Positions 1 through 12,250 of a DNA stretch of 64,000 nt are shown one piece after another; positions within the stretch are counted from its first letter, which is position 1; each line of letters opens with the position of its first letter. This DNA comes from Taenia hydatigena. Lineage: Eukaryota > Platyhelminthes > Cestoda > Cyclophyllidea > Taeniidae. A program made the translations under genes and the position numbers. The stretch spans positions 15,097,053 through 15,161,052 of the forward strand of contig JADWOT020000001.1 of NCBI GenBank assembly GCA_036345935.2, given 5' to 3'. The notes below the pieces were generated by a model. It had not been told where the DNA came from. It saw only the letters and a program-made list of their open reading frames with translations, and searched no databases.

Positions 1-3000
1 CCAATGGACTTCATTCCTTCTCTCTTACCGATGGAAGATGACCCTAACATTTGATTGCACGCGTCAGGAGTTGTCAGACCTTCACAGTTGTGTCTCGACC
101 TTGTCACAGTTAATGGAAGACACTTTATTTTGCACTTCATCCTCCATTTCCTATATTCATCAAAATTATTGGAGAGGTTAGGACTATATTGCAGTTGGTT
201 TAAGTTGCAAAAGTAAAAATAACGATATGTGCGATGGACAAGAGCAAGGAGATAAAATAAAGTGTCTGCATTGCTATCATAAACCTGCGACATCAAATTA
301 ATTACCTTTTGAAAGAGGCGAAAAGTCAAATGAAAATTGAGTGTCATTAAATATTAGGCCTGGAAACGTTATAGCCTCAAAAATTTAATAGCTAACAAAA
401 GTACACAAAACACTCGGCTGCGGCCTTGTCCAACGGCAAGGAAGACGATGTGTTCGATAGATGTAACAAAATGTTTCATTAAATTTTAGGGCGGAGAAGG
501 GTTATAATATCAAGTAACTTAGCTGATGGCATGTGTGGAGCAGCTGGCTACGAGAAACGTAGCTGATTGTGTGGTCAATAGGAAAGCCAGAATAAAAGCT
601 TACTACACAGTAAGGGTCGACTTAACTATCCCCTATGGGTCTGTAGCGGAGCTGATTTCGGTTCACAAAGGGTTCTCAAAAGCATGTAGGGAGGACTTGC
701 GACCGAGAATTTGATTAGGAAGTTATTTTATGGTTCGTGGGTGAAGGCAGAAAAGATGGCCGCACTGGTGGATGAGAGGTTGCGCAAAAAATTATGACAA
801 TCAAGAATGACTGCCACATCCGGCGCACATACACCGAATGGGCAGCAGTAGGCACCTTTTGTGCCTCGTCTTTGCTGTCGAATCATGTGTAGTTTGTGAG
901 AAATTTTTGTTTTTTGATTCAATGCAGCCAATGGTAAACGATCGAATCCGCCCTTGTCAATCCATTCTTAAGATCTCTTGCAAGTCAAGATGAGGTGACA
1001 GTCTCCCTCGGTGTCCTTGGCGTCGATGATGCTAAGGATTCCTCTACTGAGATACATGAACAGGATAGCAAACTGCATTTCGTCGTAGAAACGAAGGAAG
1101 AAATGAAGAGATAGGAAGTTTTTCTCGAACTTACACCCTGTGTCTATCCTAGAATTGACAACTTAACTTGACGCCTTCAAGAACATTCCTCTAATTCTCT
1201 GCCTACCACGTAGAAGGTGCCATCCTCTTTAAAGTCCTCCTTTTTCCTCATAACTGCAGTTAGACTGCCATTTTTTTGGCTTTGACAATAGCATTCTGTT
1301 TTACAAACGCGCAATTCTTCTAAAGATTAAGTCAAGGCGTGTGCTCGTCCAAATTAAATGAGTTGCTTTTTTCCACTTTTGGGAGTAAAGTGCACAAAAC
1401 GGGCCAAAGCATAGCGATTATTGGGCTTTCGCGACTTGCACAAATAGCGATCAGGCAACAATTCCGGGGACAAATTTTACTCTACTCAAAGGTTACTTTG
1501 CAAATTTGATTAATGTGGCGAACTTTGTGCGGGTGGAATTCTGCTTAACTTGGGCCTTCAAAAAAGGTTCACTTGCGGCAAGACCGTAGCCCAAGTAAGT
1601 GCCTTAGTCTTTACAAAGCCTTTTTGCATCCACAAACAACGAAAATAGAATGAGAATCATTTTGGATCATAATCACATGCCATAACAATGCCTGTGAAGA
1701 AATACACAAAAGCAGCACAAAATTTGGTCCGTTTTACCGAAACTCGCAATTGACGTAAAGACTCACACAAAAATGCGTCAATAATGAGCTATAAACGATT
1801 TCAGCTGTCACAATTTAGCACGTAGGATTAACCTGAACTTCCCACGGGTACATGCGCCTTCAATTTTGTATTCATAAAAGTGATAATTGAGTAAGATATG
1901 CCAGAGACCAGAGAATGGACTGTTGTTAGATATAGCAAATTGTACAAGGGCAATGAAAATCAGCATCATGTAAGATATCAGCTGTGTTTATAAAAGCTCT
2001 AAGAAGACTGGAAATGACTGCTGATTAAGTGATTGAGGACTCGAGTCCAAGTCACTGCTAGAGAAGTAGTAAGGCTGTTCACCCTCTGATGTATGCGAGA
2101 GGTCGACTAACAGTGGACCGCAATTACTAATTGCCAACCCAAATCCATACGCATTTGCATTAAAATAAAACTTCAACTGTCACATACTCTTAGTGATTCG
2201 GCAGGTGTAAAAGCGTTATCTTGAAGTGTCGTAATTCCACGTTCAACAACAATGCACGTAAATGAAGTTATTTTCTAAGGCTTTGTAAAAATCTACAGAA
2301 TGGAATCTAGCCCATGCACTGCACCACACTACATTACTGTGGAATAGTGGAATTGCATGTTTATCCCATTCGCACTCCATTATGACAGCCGCTACTGGAG
2401 CCTCAAGTAACCAGACGTTGGAAGACTTGTTGAACTAAGGCCTATCCTCTCATGAAATGAATAGAGTATTGTTGCCATGCCGTTGATTTGATCTCTTGGG
2501 CTTCATTGGCGTGCTGCTCATTGCAGCCACGAAATAATTGAATCTTCGGAAGAAAGGCTAAATTGGACACCGCTGCACAAGCAGAAAACCGATACGTCAT
2601 GCATCTTGCCTAGCAAATGGATTCGAAAATATATTGCAGGTGATGCCTCATGCAACAGCGGCTGAAGTTAATTGCGCGAGTCGTAGTTATCTGCACTGTA
2701 ATTGGCTCTCCACATTTGTCTGCTATAACGCTCTTTTGAGGAAGAGTCCTTGCATACGTAATCATTTATCTAGCAGCCCTGCTAAACATAAATGGATCCT
2801 AGAAGAAGGATTCGGATTGCGATGACCTCGTTTTTATTTGACTCCAAACACGTTAAGCCACTCTGTAGTTAAGACCAAAATCTTTTATCCCCGCTATGGG
2901 TATTACACCTAACCAAGTCCTTTCATAATGATTCGGTGATGTGCTTTAACCAGGAGGCATTCTGCTGCAAATTCACTGTTACCTTTAATCACACAGCCTC

Positions 3001-3711
3001 AATCGTTTGATGCCTTTACCGCCAAGGGGTTCGGCATGGAAATTTCTTTACGCATACAAGTACTTGCATGTTTTTCTCAAACTTCTATCCACCAGCTTTC
3101 ACTAATTATCGCTGTAGTCAACCTCTCGGTTAAGTTTTTCCATACCTCGTATGTGACGCTATTGTGGACCACGGTTGACTCATCCGTAACACCACAGAAG
3201 CTGACTGGCTGGATATCTGGCCAACTAGCTCCTCGTCAAACGTTAGTGACAGAACCGCAACGCCCATCCGCTTCAATTCATTTGTATTCCCAGTATCATG
3301 AAGTTGTGATCCAAACGAGTCAACATGCATGGTGAGTCATTTGGTGATTCCTGTCTCGCGTTGAGGTTGTTTCGTCTACGTAGGAGAATGAGGAAGCAGA
3401 AGTAAGCACCTTTATTGGGCAAAATGGTTGGAGGCAAGTGTGAATGTCGAAGCGTGACTCTAAATGTTTCAAGCTGGAGTCAAGTGAAAGGGTAAAAACC
3501 ATTAGGCGTTTTATTAATTCCTTCAATACCCTATCATGTATTTATAAAAAATACCGCAGACAGCCAACCGCGACAAAAAATAGGGGAGAGAAGTCATTAA
3601 TTAACAAGGAATTGGTATAAGCCGATCAAAAACTGATAGAGTCAAAGTGCATGTGCTTTCCATATCCAATCCCCCTCCACGTGAATGCGGCAAGGCATTG
3701 TAGCCAGACCG
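1..3711. other. no recognisable gene
   Basis: Only chance-length frames are present. The best looking, 526-714 (+, 62 aa, ATG start), has no support. No RNA gene or repeat was seen. Confidence 0.55.
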
Positions 3712-4677
3712 CTAGCTGTGGCATTGGCTGACATCCTCAGCGTTGGTAATGAAAAGTTGCGACAAGGCCCACTGGAACGCTTTATGCAGATTAACGTACA
3801 ATCCCTCCCGTCGGTGGAGACGCCACACTCTCCACCAACTGCATGGCCTAACACCCATTGCAGATTCTCTACTTGGCTCCGTCCCATAAGTGCCCTTGTC
3901 CAGCTTGTAAAGACTGGTCACAAGACACTCAAAATGATCACATGTAGATGTTGGTTTTTCTGTCTGCTCCGAATTCTCATCCAGGACGAGTAGCAATGGA
4001 GGGCAACGTGTCACATCGGAGGCGATGTGAGTGATAATGGTCATAAGACGCTTCAATGCATATGGCAGAGAGTGCTTACTATGACATTGCAACGCGGAAT
4101 CCATCCCAAACATCACGAAACGAAATCGGTAAATGGCGCTAGTGTCGAGAAGTGCATATTCTTGCTCGCTTTCTTCGCCATCCAAAATATATTCGCCAGT
4201 ACTTTCACTGTAAGCAGAAGTATTTTCATATAGACGCTGCCCACGCTCATCAGTCCATTCCATTAGACTGTTTTCAAAGGCTTCGATAAAATCTGAAATA
4301 TTTTCACCATCAAACACCAAATTGGGGAACAATCCCTTAGTTTTGGGTGCCATCCGGCCCACACACCTGGTGCAGGCTTGGCAATTCTGTTGGTAGTATT
4401 GTATAGCCTTGCAAAAAGCATCTCTCTCTGACCCTGTCTTCGTCACTGACTCAGTCTCTGCACCATCTGTCACTGTAAATGTGCGATACAAGAAACGACA
4501 AAGCGTTGCGTCCACCCCCTCCATGCGTCTCACGTACTTGCGTAGAATGCCTTTGACAATGTGAAACTCGAGAAGCGACTTCATGTTAGGCATTGCCTCG
4601 CACATATTGATAATGTCCGCGCCATCGAGGTATTCACAGATTTTAATTTTCACAATTGCTGGAAGCCCCTCCATCAT
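3712..4677 (-). CDS. F-box-like protein, single exon, 321 aa
   Basis: One uninterrupted reading frame of 321 residues, far longer than chance frames here. Residues about 4-30 (LPAIVKIKICEYLDGADIIN, then a Cys-Glu-Ala-Met-Pro stretch) have the pattern of an F-box: LP, then I/V-x-I, Y-L-D, and a D-I-x-N-x-C helix. F-box proteins bind Skp1 and bring substrates to SCF ubiquitin ligases. Residues about 95-110 hold a Cys-x2-Cys-x2-Cys cluster (QNCQACTRCVGR) that might bind metal. The middle is acidic (EESEQEY near residue 170). I see no WD40 or leucine-rich repeats, so the substrate-binding part is not recognised. The ATG at 4677 is supported because the upstream decayed copy starts at the same place. 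The C-terminal frame (LHKAFQWALSQLF) is also supported by that copy. Protein-coding status is quite sure; the F-box name is moderately sure. Confidence 0.72.
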   Translation of the reverse strand: MMEGLPAIVKIKICEYLDGADIINMCEAMPNMKSLLEFHIVKGILRKYVRRMEGVDATLCRFLYRTFTVTDGAETESVTKTGSERDAFCKAIQYYQQNCQACTRCVGRMAPKTKGLFPNLVFDGENISDFIEAFENSLMEWTDERGQRLYENTSAYSESTGEYILDGEESEQEYALLDTSAIYRFRFVMFGMDSALQCHSKHSLPYALKRLMTIITHIASDVTRCPPLLLVLDENSEQTEKPTSTCDHFECLVTSLYKLDKGTYGTEPSRESAMGVRPCSWWRVWRLHRREGLYVNLHKAFQWALSQLFITNAEDVSQCHS

Positions 4678-4800
4678 GCATCATATACATTGCAATCGCA
4701 TCTAATGAGATTGATTCTCAAATTGTGATGCATTCGCTAATAGCAGAATTCAGATGAATATCTTGAGTAAACGCGCTCATGTTTCGTATCAACGCTCACT
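4678..4800 (-). repeat. 5' flank shared by the two F-box copies
   Basis: The 120 bp before the intact gene's ATG resembles 6,076-6,190, the same interval before the decayed copy. Examples are attagcagag against aatagcagaa, and gcgcatgtttt against gcgctcatgttt. The duplication therefore included the presumed promoter and 5' untranslated sequence. I see no clear TATA box. Confidence 0.5.
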
Positions 4801-5129
4801 CATAAAGGGCCTAGTATGAGTCTTCTACTGGCTGAAGCATCTTTAGCGACTTGTCCATGATGCGTTGATATGAGACCATTTTTCGTATTTTCCTAATTCA
4901 GGTGTTTATTAGTTATATTGGCGTACCATAAACCCATGTTTAACACAAAAACACGTGAGGGAAGAAATTTTCCCAACACTCGCTTAATTGAAACCAAAGG
5001 AAAGGAACCCAGCCTGTAAAGTATTGTTAAAATTCACTTCTGGTCATTAGACTACGCAAAAAGCAAATTGTGGAATAGCAAAAATGCATAAAGGGCAAGG
5101 TTATCACTCAAATCACATTACACGTGAAT

Positions 5130-6075
5130 GAGCTGACACTTTGTGGCGCTAAGCACTTGGCTGCTTTCCTCCACGATGGAGCTGGTGATTTGCAACGTAG
5201 CCATTTGGAACGCCTCATGCATGTTTGCAAACATTCCACCCTGCTGGTGCAGACAGCATACCCTCCACTAATTGTAAGGCGAGAGGCTCGCCGTAGACCC
5301 GCCGCCCCTATGCAATGTGATTTTGTCGAGTCTGTGATTATTGGTTATGAAACACTCTAAATTGCCGTCCCTAAAGTCCTATTAGAAGCAATGTTGACGA
5401 TACCGTAATATGAGGCGCTTCAATTCAAATGGAAGACTGCACTCAACGTAGCAGTGCAGTGCAGAATCGATCATGTACACTGCACCGTCAAATGCACGGA
5501 GGGTTTAAGTCTTGAGAGACCTATGATGCTGAGCACTATCCTATGCCAAATCATTCAATGTTAAATGAATATCAAATCTAGACACGCGAACGATTGTTTT
5601 AATCCAACCGACACCAAAGCAACAATTCTGATATACTTGTTGGCCGCGCTTATAATTCAAATCGTTGAGTGTCCACATAAAAGGAAAGGGGGGGTCCCAC
5701 TCCGTTATACTATGCCCAAGAATCAAAAAGTGAGTGATTCTGTTACGATTAGATAAGCAATGGCTAATACACAAAAAGGGAATTGACAACCCTCTTTGTA
5801 ACATCGAATGGCCCTGCAAAGAGCCTAATCGTCTGACTTCGATTCTGCCACAGAGTCAGCTTCTCTGCCTACAACCGCAAGTGTCGAATACAGTATGCAA
5901 TAAAGTTTTGCGCCTGCTAGCTTCGTTTGCTTTATGTAACTGCTTAAAATGTCCTTGACAGCAAGAGACTTTGAGAATCGACTTTGCACCAAGCATCGCC
6001 TCACATATTGACAATGTCTGTGGCATCAAAACATTTGTAAATCTCGATTCGCAGGTGTGTAGGGAGCCTCACCAT
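5130..6075 (-). pseudogene. decayed tandem copy of the F-box-like gene
   Basis: Aligns along the whole length of the gene at 3,712-4,677, in the same orientation. The start region reads M-V-R-L-P, then IEIYKCFDATDIVNM, against LPAIVKIKICEYLDGADIINM in the intact gene. It then loses 2 nt and meets a stop where the intact copy has Met-Cys-Glu-Ala-Met. The middle keeps RGQQVYQN against RGQRLYEN. The C-terminal part keeps NMHEAFQMATLQ against NLHKAFQWALSQ, with a stop just before the conserved Trp-Arg-Val. Several shifts and stops lie between these patches, so it cannot make the full protein. The conserved patches stay in the intact gene's frame, which is independent evidence that the intact frame was selected as protein. 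Confidence 0.68.
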
Positions 6076-6523
6076 CGTACACACTGCAAGTTCACTAAGT
6101 GAATCTAAAACTGAACCTGTGTGCGCCATTAGCAGAGTTTGGATAAATGAAACACATAAATTAGCGCATGTTTTGAGTTAATACTTGTCTTGAAGTAAGC
6201 GATAGCCTGGCTTTGCTACTGATAGCACAATATGATACATTTATTCTAGCCAACTGCTTTACTTGAGATTGTAATCCTTTTCTGTTCTGAGGCTCAATGG
6301 CAGCTGGTATTCGATTCAAATTTTGCTTTGGCTTCTTTTAAATGTGTAGCTAATTTACTGTTACTGGTTGTGTGATGGCAAGGTAGGGGTTTTTCGTTTC
6401 CTTTTTTACCTATCGCACAAATTACTGCTCCTTTGTTAGTAATTTCAACAAAATGCTCAATGCTTTTAAATTCCATGCCAATTTTGATAAACAAGAACAG
6501 CGGACAATGAGGTGCGAATCAAA

Positions 6524-6721
6524 ATGTCATCCTTGAACTATGACAAGGTCGAGACACCACTGCGAATGCCTGACAACACGTGGTTTGTACATTTATATCT
6601 CAGGGATGTCTTTCGTTGGAAAAGGCAAAGAGACAGAAATCTGGTAGAGGAACTTGCACAGTTTACTGTAGAGTGGCCATCTAACAGACGAGCGGAACCT
6701 GTCAAAGAAATGTTGAAATAA
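6524..6721 (+). CDS. small open frame, 65 aa
   Basis: ATG in aaaATGTC. The protein is charged and Trp-containing (MPDNTWFVHLYLRDVFRWKR, later EELAQFTVEW). An opposed frame starts 50 bp away on the minus strand (6,476-6,294) and has a weak zinc-finger-like CHHTTSNSKLATHL. Both are within chance length and no family is recognised. Confidence 0.2.
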   Translation: MSSLNYDKVETPLRMPDNTWFVHLYLRDVFRWKRQRDRNLVEELAQFTVEWPSNRRAEPVKEMLK

Positions 6722-9700
6722 TCTGAGGGTAGAACCTATTTTGATGTCAAATATTCCTGTGTTCATTAGGAGGTTTATAATGGGCTTACTGATTTCCCTA
6801 TTTAGGGGCACAAATAATAACAACTTTCTGTTGATGTGCTATGAAGTGCAGTTAATTTTCAACGGTAAGCTAAAAGGCGCATTAACGGCAGCAATGTTGC
6901 TCATGTAGATATTCAAGGCTTTGGGTACTTTCTTTTGTACAAAATAGCAAGCTATCGCTGAGCAGCCATTTCGAATCACAACCGCACGCCACAGCCGTGG
7001 TCTTGTCGGGGTGTTCAAATGCGATGCACGATGTAGTGAGCTTCCACTAAGAATGCACTGTGATGTCAATTCTCCAAAACGAATTCAACAGCACCCATTT
7101 TATGTCAACAAACGAGAGCACGTGCAATTGCATTGTCGCTCGCACGAAGCGTTGCCAAGTGAGTGGCAAAATCGGTATGCTTCAATGTATACAAATTGAA
7201 GACATTGTGGATTTATGTCAATTAAGTACAAAACGTGCCTCTTCTGACTCTATTTTCTTTTGCATTAGATTCATATTTTCATCATCATTTAACTCAGCAG
7301 GTTAACTGCTTAGATATGGATCTTTGAGGCGCTTTCATATTCGTTTGGGTTAGTCTGTGTTCGCGCATCTATGACTGCTGATGTTATATTTATCGACATC
7401 CTGCAATGTGTGTTTGGAGAGTCGGAGCCCTACTGCAGACTAATTTTCTCATCTCAGTGGATATCCATCATAGCACAGTCGCAAGTGACACGAAGTGAAC
7501 GACTATAGTGCTTTCGGCAGACATGACAGCACAGAGTGGCTGGAAAACTTGTTATTTTTTTTGCAGCTACTAAGAAATTCTTCCATCGTTGCATTAATTG
7601 CACGGCCATGCCCAAATGACGACTGGGTTTTGCCCAGCCACTTCTTCATCAGATCCCAATTGTGTGTCCTTTTCCATACTCTCGTAGCTACTTCTTACAA
7701 TCTCCCTTCCATCCATTCATAGTCTCATTTTTCCCTTCATTCACTTCTGCATGCATTTATCCATTCTAGTATGTGTGCATGCCTACAAATCCAATCGCAT
7801 GATACTTTAGTTAATATGCTTTGCCTCCCTTTTGGTTCTATTCTTCTAATCCTTTTCGACGTGCCTTTCTTCTTCCCCATTCCTTACTTTGAATTGCCTG
7901 TAGCGGTTGTCCATGCACCTGCGAATGAAATTTACAAGGCCCCAATATGCACTATATCAACAGAGGTGCAACTGTTTGTCCTACGACGACACCGTCGACC
8001 ACGCCCTGACCTTAATATCCACTACTATCTTCAGCGTCACTGCTTTTTCTTTTAGTATTACCTATTTCAAAACAGTAATTTACATATTATTCTAAGAAAA
8101 AGTTTTGATTGCACACAAATGAGAAGCGATGTCAAGTGGTAGCATCATTGAGGCACCTCAAATGGCCGCAATAAGTGAGTCCAGATAGCGTGTTTAGATT
8201 ACCAACCACACGAAACAAAGTCGTGGAGGACGACCAAAAGGCAGTCCTAATTTCCGACTCATCAATAGCGCTAAAACTCCTATAAATTCTTGAGACAAAA
8301 AGTGCAAGAAACCATATAAATGCCAAGTGTATACTAGAAATAACACAAGCTGTATGATTAACACTCCACTTTCCTCTACTCCTGAGAACTCATTTGCGGT
8401 AGTAAATGTTGGAGGTCTTTTTGATGCTGGTGGTCAAAAAGATCTTCAAGCTGACCTCAAGGGGTGTACCATTGTGTGTTTGCTTTATTTTCGCCCATAT
8501 GAATGGAGATGGCGCAAAGATCTATTATACGTCTCACAGTCCCATGTCCCAGATGCTCCAAGACAAATTGTGAAGCATCTGTCCTGCATGATGTCGAAGA
8601 TATTTATAACATATTCAATAACAAACCTTCGCGACAAAAATTCTGACAGGAACCATTATGCTGGCAAATGCAATTAGCACGTCTCAACAAACTCTGTCAG
8701 GGACACCTTAGAGCGACCACTGAAGTCAAAATGTGCGCCTTCTCCCAACCGGCGGAGTAGATTAATAAGATACGTCCATGAGGAATTCAATGTAGCGCAT
8801 CAACAAACTGCACGTGCTTATTTGTGCACCGCTTTTTTACCAAAATTGTTTTTATGTGAATCAGTAGCAAAGGATCGTCAAGTAAGGTAGAATAAAGCAG
8901 AGGAAGAAAAGTAGAGAAAAGTTTTAAGATTGTCTACAATGACTATAAAATGCAGAAGCGCTAAGATTCTGGCTTTATTTGCCGATGAATAACTACTACG
9001 TCGAAAATGATATCGCATGTTACCTCCTACTTGCATTGATTTCGCCTGACAAATTCACTTAAGGATTGCGCAAAAGCAATCTAATGACGACACATATGAC
9101 GTTCAAAACACCTTCAAATAACAGTGTTTGAATAGCTAAGTGAAATGAAATTTCTCCCATTATGATGAACGAGACTAGAGAGATTGTAGTCCTTCCATTT
9201 TGGTTGGAAACTAGAGGCGATCCAACAGTTGATAAGCGATGTTCAACAGTTATTTAAAAGTGGTTATTTTTATATCCAGTCACGCAGGCCAAATTAGCTC
9301 AGATAATAAATCGGCCGCAAGGTGTCATGGCCTTATTCGTCTAATATAAAAATCGTCACAAATAATAAGCGTAAATATAACGCGGGCTAAAGAAAGGCAC
9401 TCACAGCATGCTCGTGACACTCCTAAACATGCTCCCAGTGCTTGCAAAAACGCACTCAAGGAGGAAGTTCAACCGAATTGCTTTTTATGCCTCATTCACT
9501 TTTTTACTACAATCTACGTAAAAAAGAAGTATGAGAAAATATTTCTAAACGATTAGTACCCCATAATCCTGACAGCTACAACGCAACGAGGAAATTGTTT
9601 TATCGTGATAAACCGATAAGCTGGTAATCCTTCTCGCAGCTTACGAAAAAAGATAAGGAATGGTGAAACATGGAACTGCAATCTAAGCATTTGCATGAAC

Positions 9701-12082
9701 TAAGACATGGATTGCGTATGATGATCCAAGAGATGCATGATCCACCCTCAAAATTGGTTTCAGATATTTGCAAGCCTATTTGGGCTTTTGTCAGTGCACA
9801 TTATAATAAAGCCGATCCCTAATGGATCCACTATTTCAATTATTTCACTTATACCACTCAGTACTTCTCGGTGGTAAGTATTTCCTGAAAGAGGTAATGT
9901 GGTTGAGACGATGGGGTGTGAAGTTTTGTCAAATGTGACTGCTCTTGCAACACTACTTTCCCCATCAATGCGTCTTCTATCATGACACAGGCCGCGATTT
10001 TCAAGTCGGCCACTATTATTATCAACGCATTTCTTACGCAGCCACCCATACATACGCTCGTTTATTTAATTGGGAGCTTAGTAAGTCCCCTTACACGACT
10101 CATAAGCATGAGACATTCAGCTTTTGGGAATTAGTTACACATGATGCAATTGATAGCACTATTCATGACCATATGTGTATAAAATTATGAAATAACTGCA
10201 CTTCGGAAGCCTGTTCTTCATGAGATGGAAAATATCCAAGCAAGAGGTGTGAGTGAAATCGTTGATCATCTGCGCACATGCAAAGATGAATTGTGGTGTA
10301 ATCCAACGCGGATCCACACACACGGAATGTGTGGGGCAGCAAAACCGCAGAATGAAGGAGATAGGAAGATTGAGACGATCAAGGTGAAACGTAAAAGGTG
10401 TAAACGACTAAAATGTGAGAAATTGGACTTGTAACCACGATCGGGTCAACATGACGATATCATAGGGAAGGTAATAAAGATGTTGAATCTTGAATGCAGG
10501 ATAGCTTTCATGACGCATGCATAACCCCAAGCGACGCTAGTGCAGCGACTATAGCACTTCTGGTAGACAAAGTGTGCACGATTTCCTCTTTCCTCTTCTG
10601 CTAGTATGCCTTCACCGTACGCATTTGGCCACGTGTTTGTCCTTAGGCACACCTCGCTGATCACATTTAAGTTGGAGAGGGATGCTTGACTCCTAAGCAC
10701 TAATTCTTTGTCGATTTTACAAAGTCACCTCAGAAGCATCTCTACTTGCCTGCTTGTCAGTGGGTGGCATGCAGAGCAGCAAACGAGCAAAGGAAGAGGT
10801 TGTGGAATGAGTCCTGATGAACAAGAGTGGAAGGTTTGCTGCTTTGTAGAGCGAATTACGAAAGCAACACACAGATGGCGAATAAGGTTCTGACAACTAA
10901 CTGAAAGTTAACGTTAATTTTAATTGAGTGTAGAGTGATTCGCTGACCGAGTGGCTGAATACGAGAAAGCCAATGACGTGAAATGGCTTGTGCTGCCAAT
11001 CAATCATTGGCAATCAAGAATTTCACCAATATTTTCCCCAAACCGTCGACTCACAGGTCTGGAGAGCGCTCCACTTTAGGCTAAAAAGACTATGCTTCGT
11101 TCGTGCTTGTGGAGGACTGCAGAAGCAGTTGTTCACGATGAATCATTTGCTTTCGAAAAGCAAACGCTGCTGATGCCTTTAATCCAACCGCTCAAAAGAA
11201 TTCTATACAAGTAGAGTGTGTTTGGGAGAGACTTCTTGAGAACAGTAAGACCAGTAACTCTGTCGAAGTGGAGTGATGCTTCAATGTTTGCCCATGAGAA
11301 GGTGTCATGACGTACTGAAATAGTGTACTGCCTCTCATTCCTCCTATTCGCCTGATTATATTTGTTTAAACTGCAAGTGATTAGCACTAGATCTTGGTGT
11401 CGACGATCGTCAGAGGACTATGATGGGTTAGATAGTTTGAAGACCATTGGGATGAGAAAAGCGTCTACCAGGCGCTGAGGGAATCATGTAAACTTGTTTC
11501 CCTGCTTTAAAATTACCGAGGTGATGGTGCCCTTGATTTTACAAAGCAGCCTGCTTATGCCAAACGGGCAGAGCCTTAACCGAGCCTAGGCCATCAGCAC
11601 CGAAATGGAGGCAAGGGCGGCTGAGTAACTGGTAATGACTGTCGTCTTCTATTTCCTACTTATATAAGCTTTTGTCACTCTCATAGTTATTCATTCAGAA
11701 CACTACCTACCCTGCTGCTTCATATAAATTTTTATTCCGCGATCCCGCAGCCGACCATCATTTGTCCTTCATCGTTTTATTTTCCCCATTCACTTGTTAT
11801 TTTTGATATAATGCACTATTTACGGCCTCATTTTTAACTTAACGATTTGGTATTATCTGTTCGACGTCGCGTCTACTCTTCGAAACAAGTCGTGTGGTGG
11901 ATTATGTTCTAAATTTCCTGGCAGTCCTCTTGCATTAGTCGCGTTTTGAGATTGCCTTAAGGCTTTTCCGACTAGAGACTGCAGTGCTATTGTGTACAGC
12001 GTCTCCATTAATGAGGCACAAGGCTGGATCGCAGATGTTAGAAGGAGCTGACTTGCTCAAAATGTGAAGATATACTGCTAAC
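6722..12082. other. no recognisable gene
   Basis: Short frames only, for example 10,225-10,434 (+, 69 aa, basic C-terminus). The minus segment 12,056-11,853 is mentioned with the small frame at 12,083. Nothing else is supported. Confidence 0.5.
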
Positions 12083-12250
12083 CTAGCCGATTCCGATGCG
12101 GTTGTCTAGTCTCCTAGAACTGCGAATGAGTTCGTCCCATTTGCAGACAACGCTAGCCACAGACACTGATGACTTCGACCTTGTTAACAGCTTTCTGAAA
12201 AACTTCAGTTGTTTCTGGTTTTCATTTTCTTGTGCATGCTCGTCTCCCAT
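12083..12250 (-). CDS. small open frame, 55 aa, with strong start context
   Basis: Start context is ctgaccATGGGA, an ideal match for animal initiation. It reads MGDEHAQENENQKQLKFFRK, then VCKWDELIRSSRRLDN. Other protein-like minus-strand segments flank it: 12,651-12,496 (FNLFPSGSKEPVLDVDVAPK) and 12,056-11,853 (METLYTIALQSLVGKALRQ). Together these might be exons of one minus-strand gene, but no convincing splice set joins them. Confidence 0.2.
   Translation of the reverse strand: MGDEHAQENENQKQLKFFRKLLTRSKSSVSVASVVCKWDELIRSSRRLDNRIGIG

Noticed and set aside
3685..3993. 102-codon + strand frame
   Set aside because: Antisense shadow of the F-box-like gene, whose minus frame is supported by its decayed copy.
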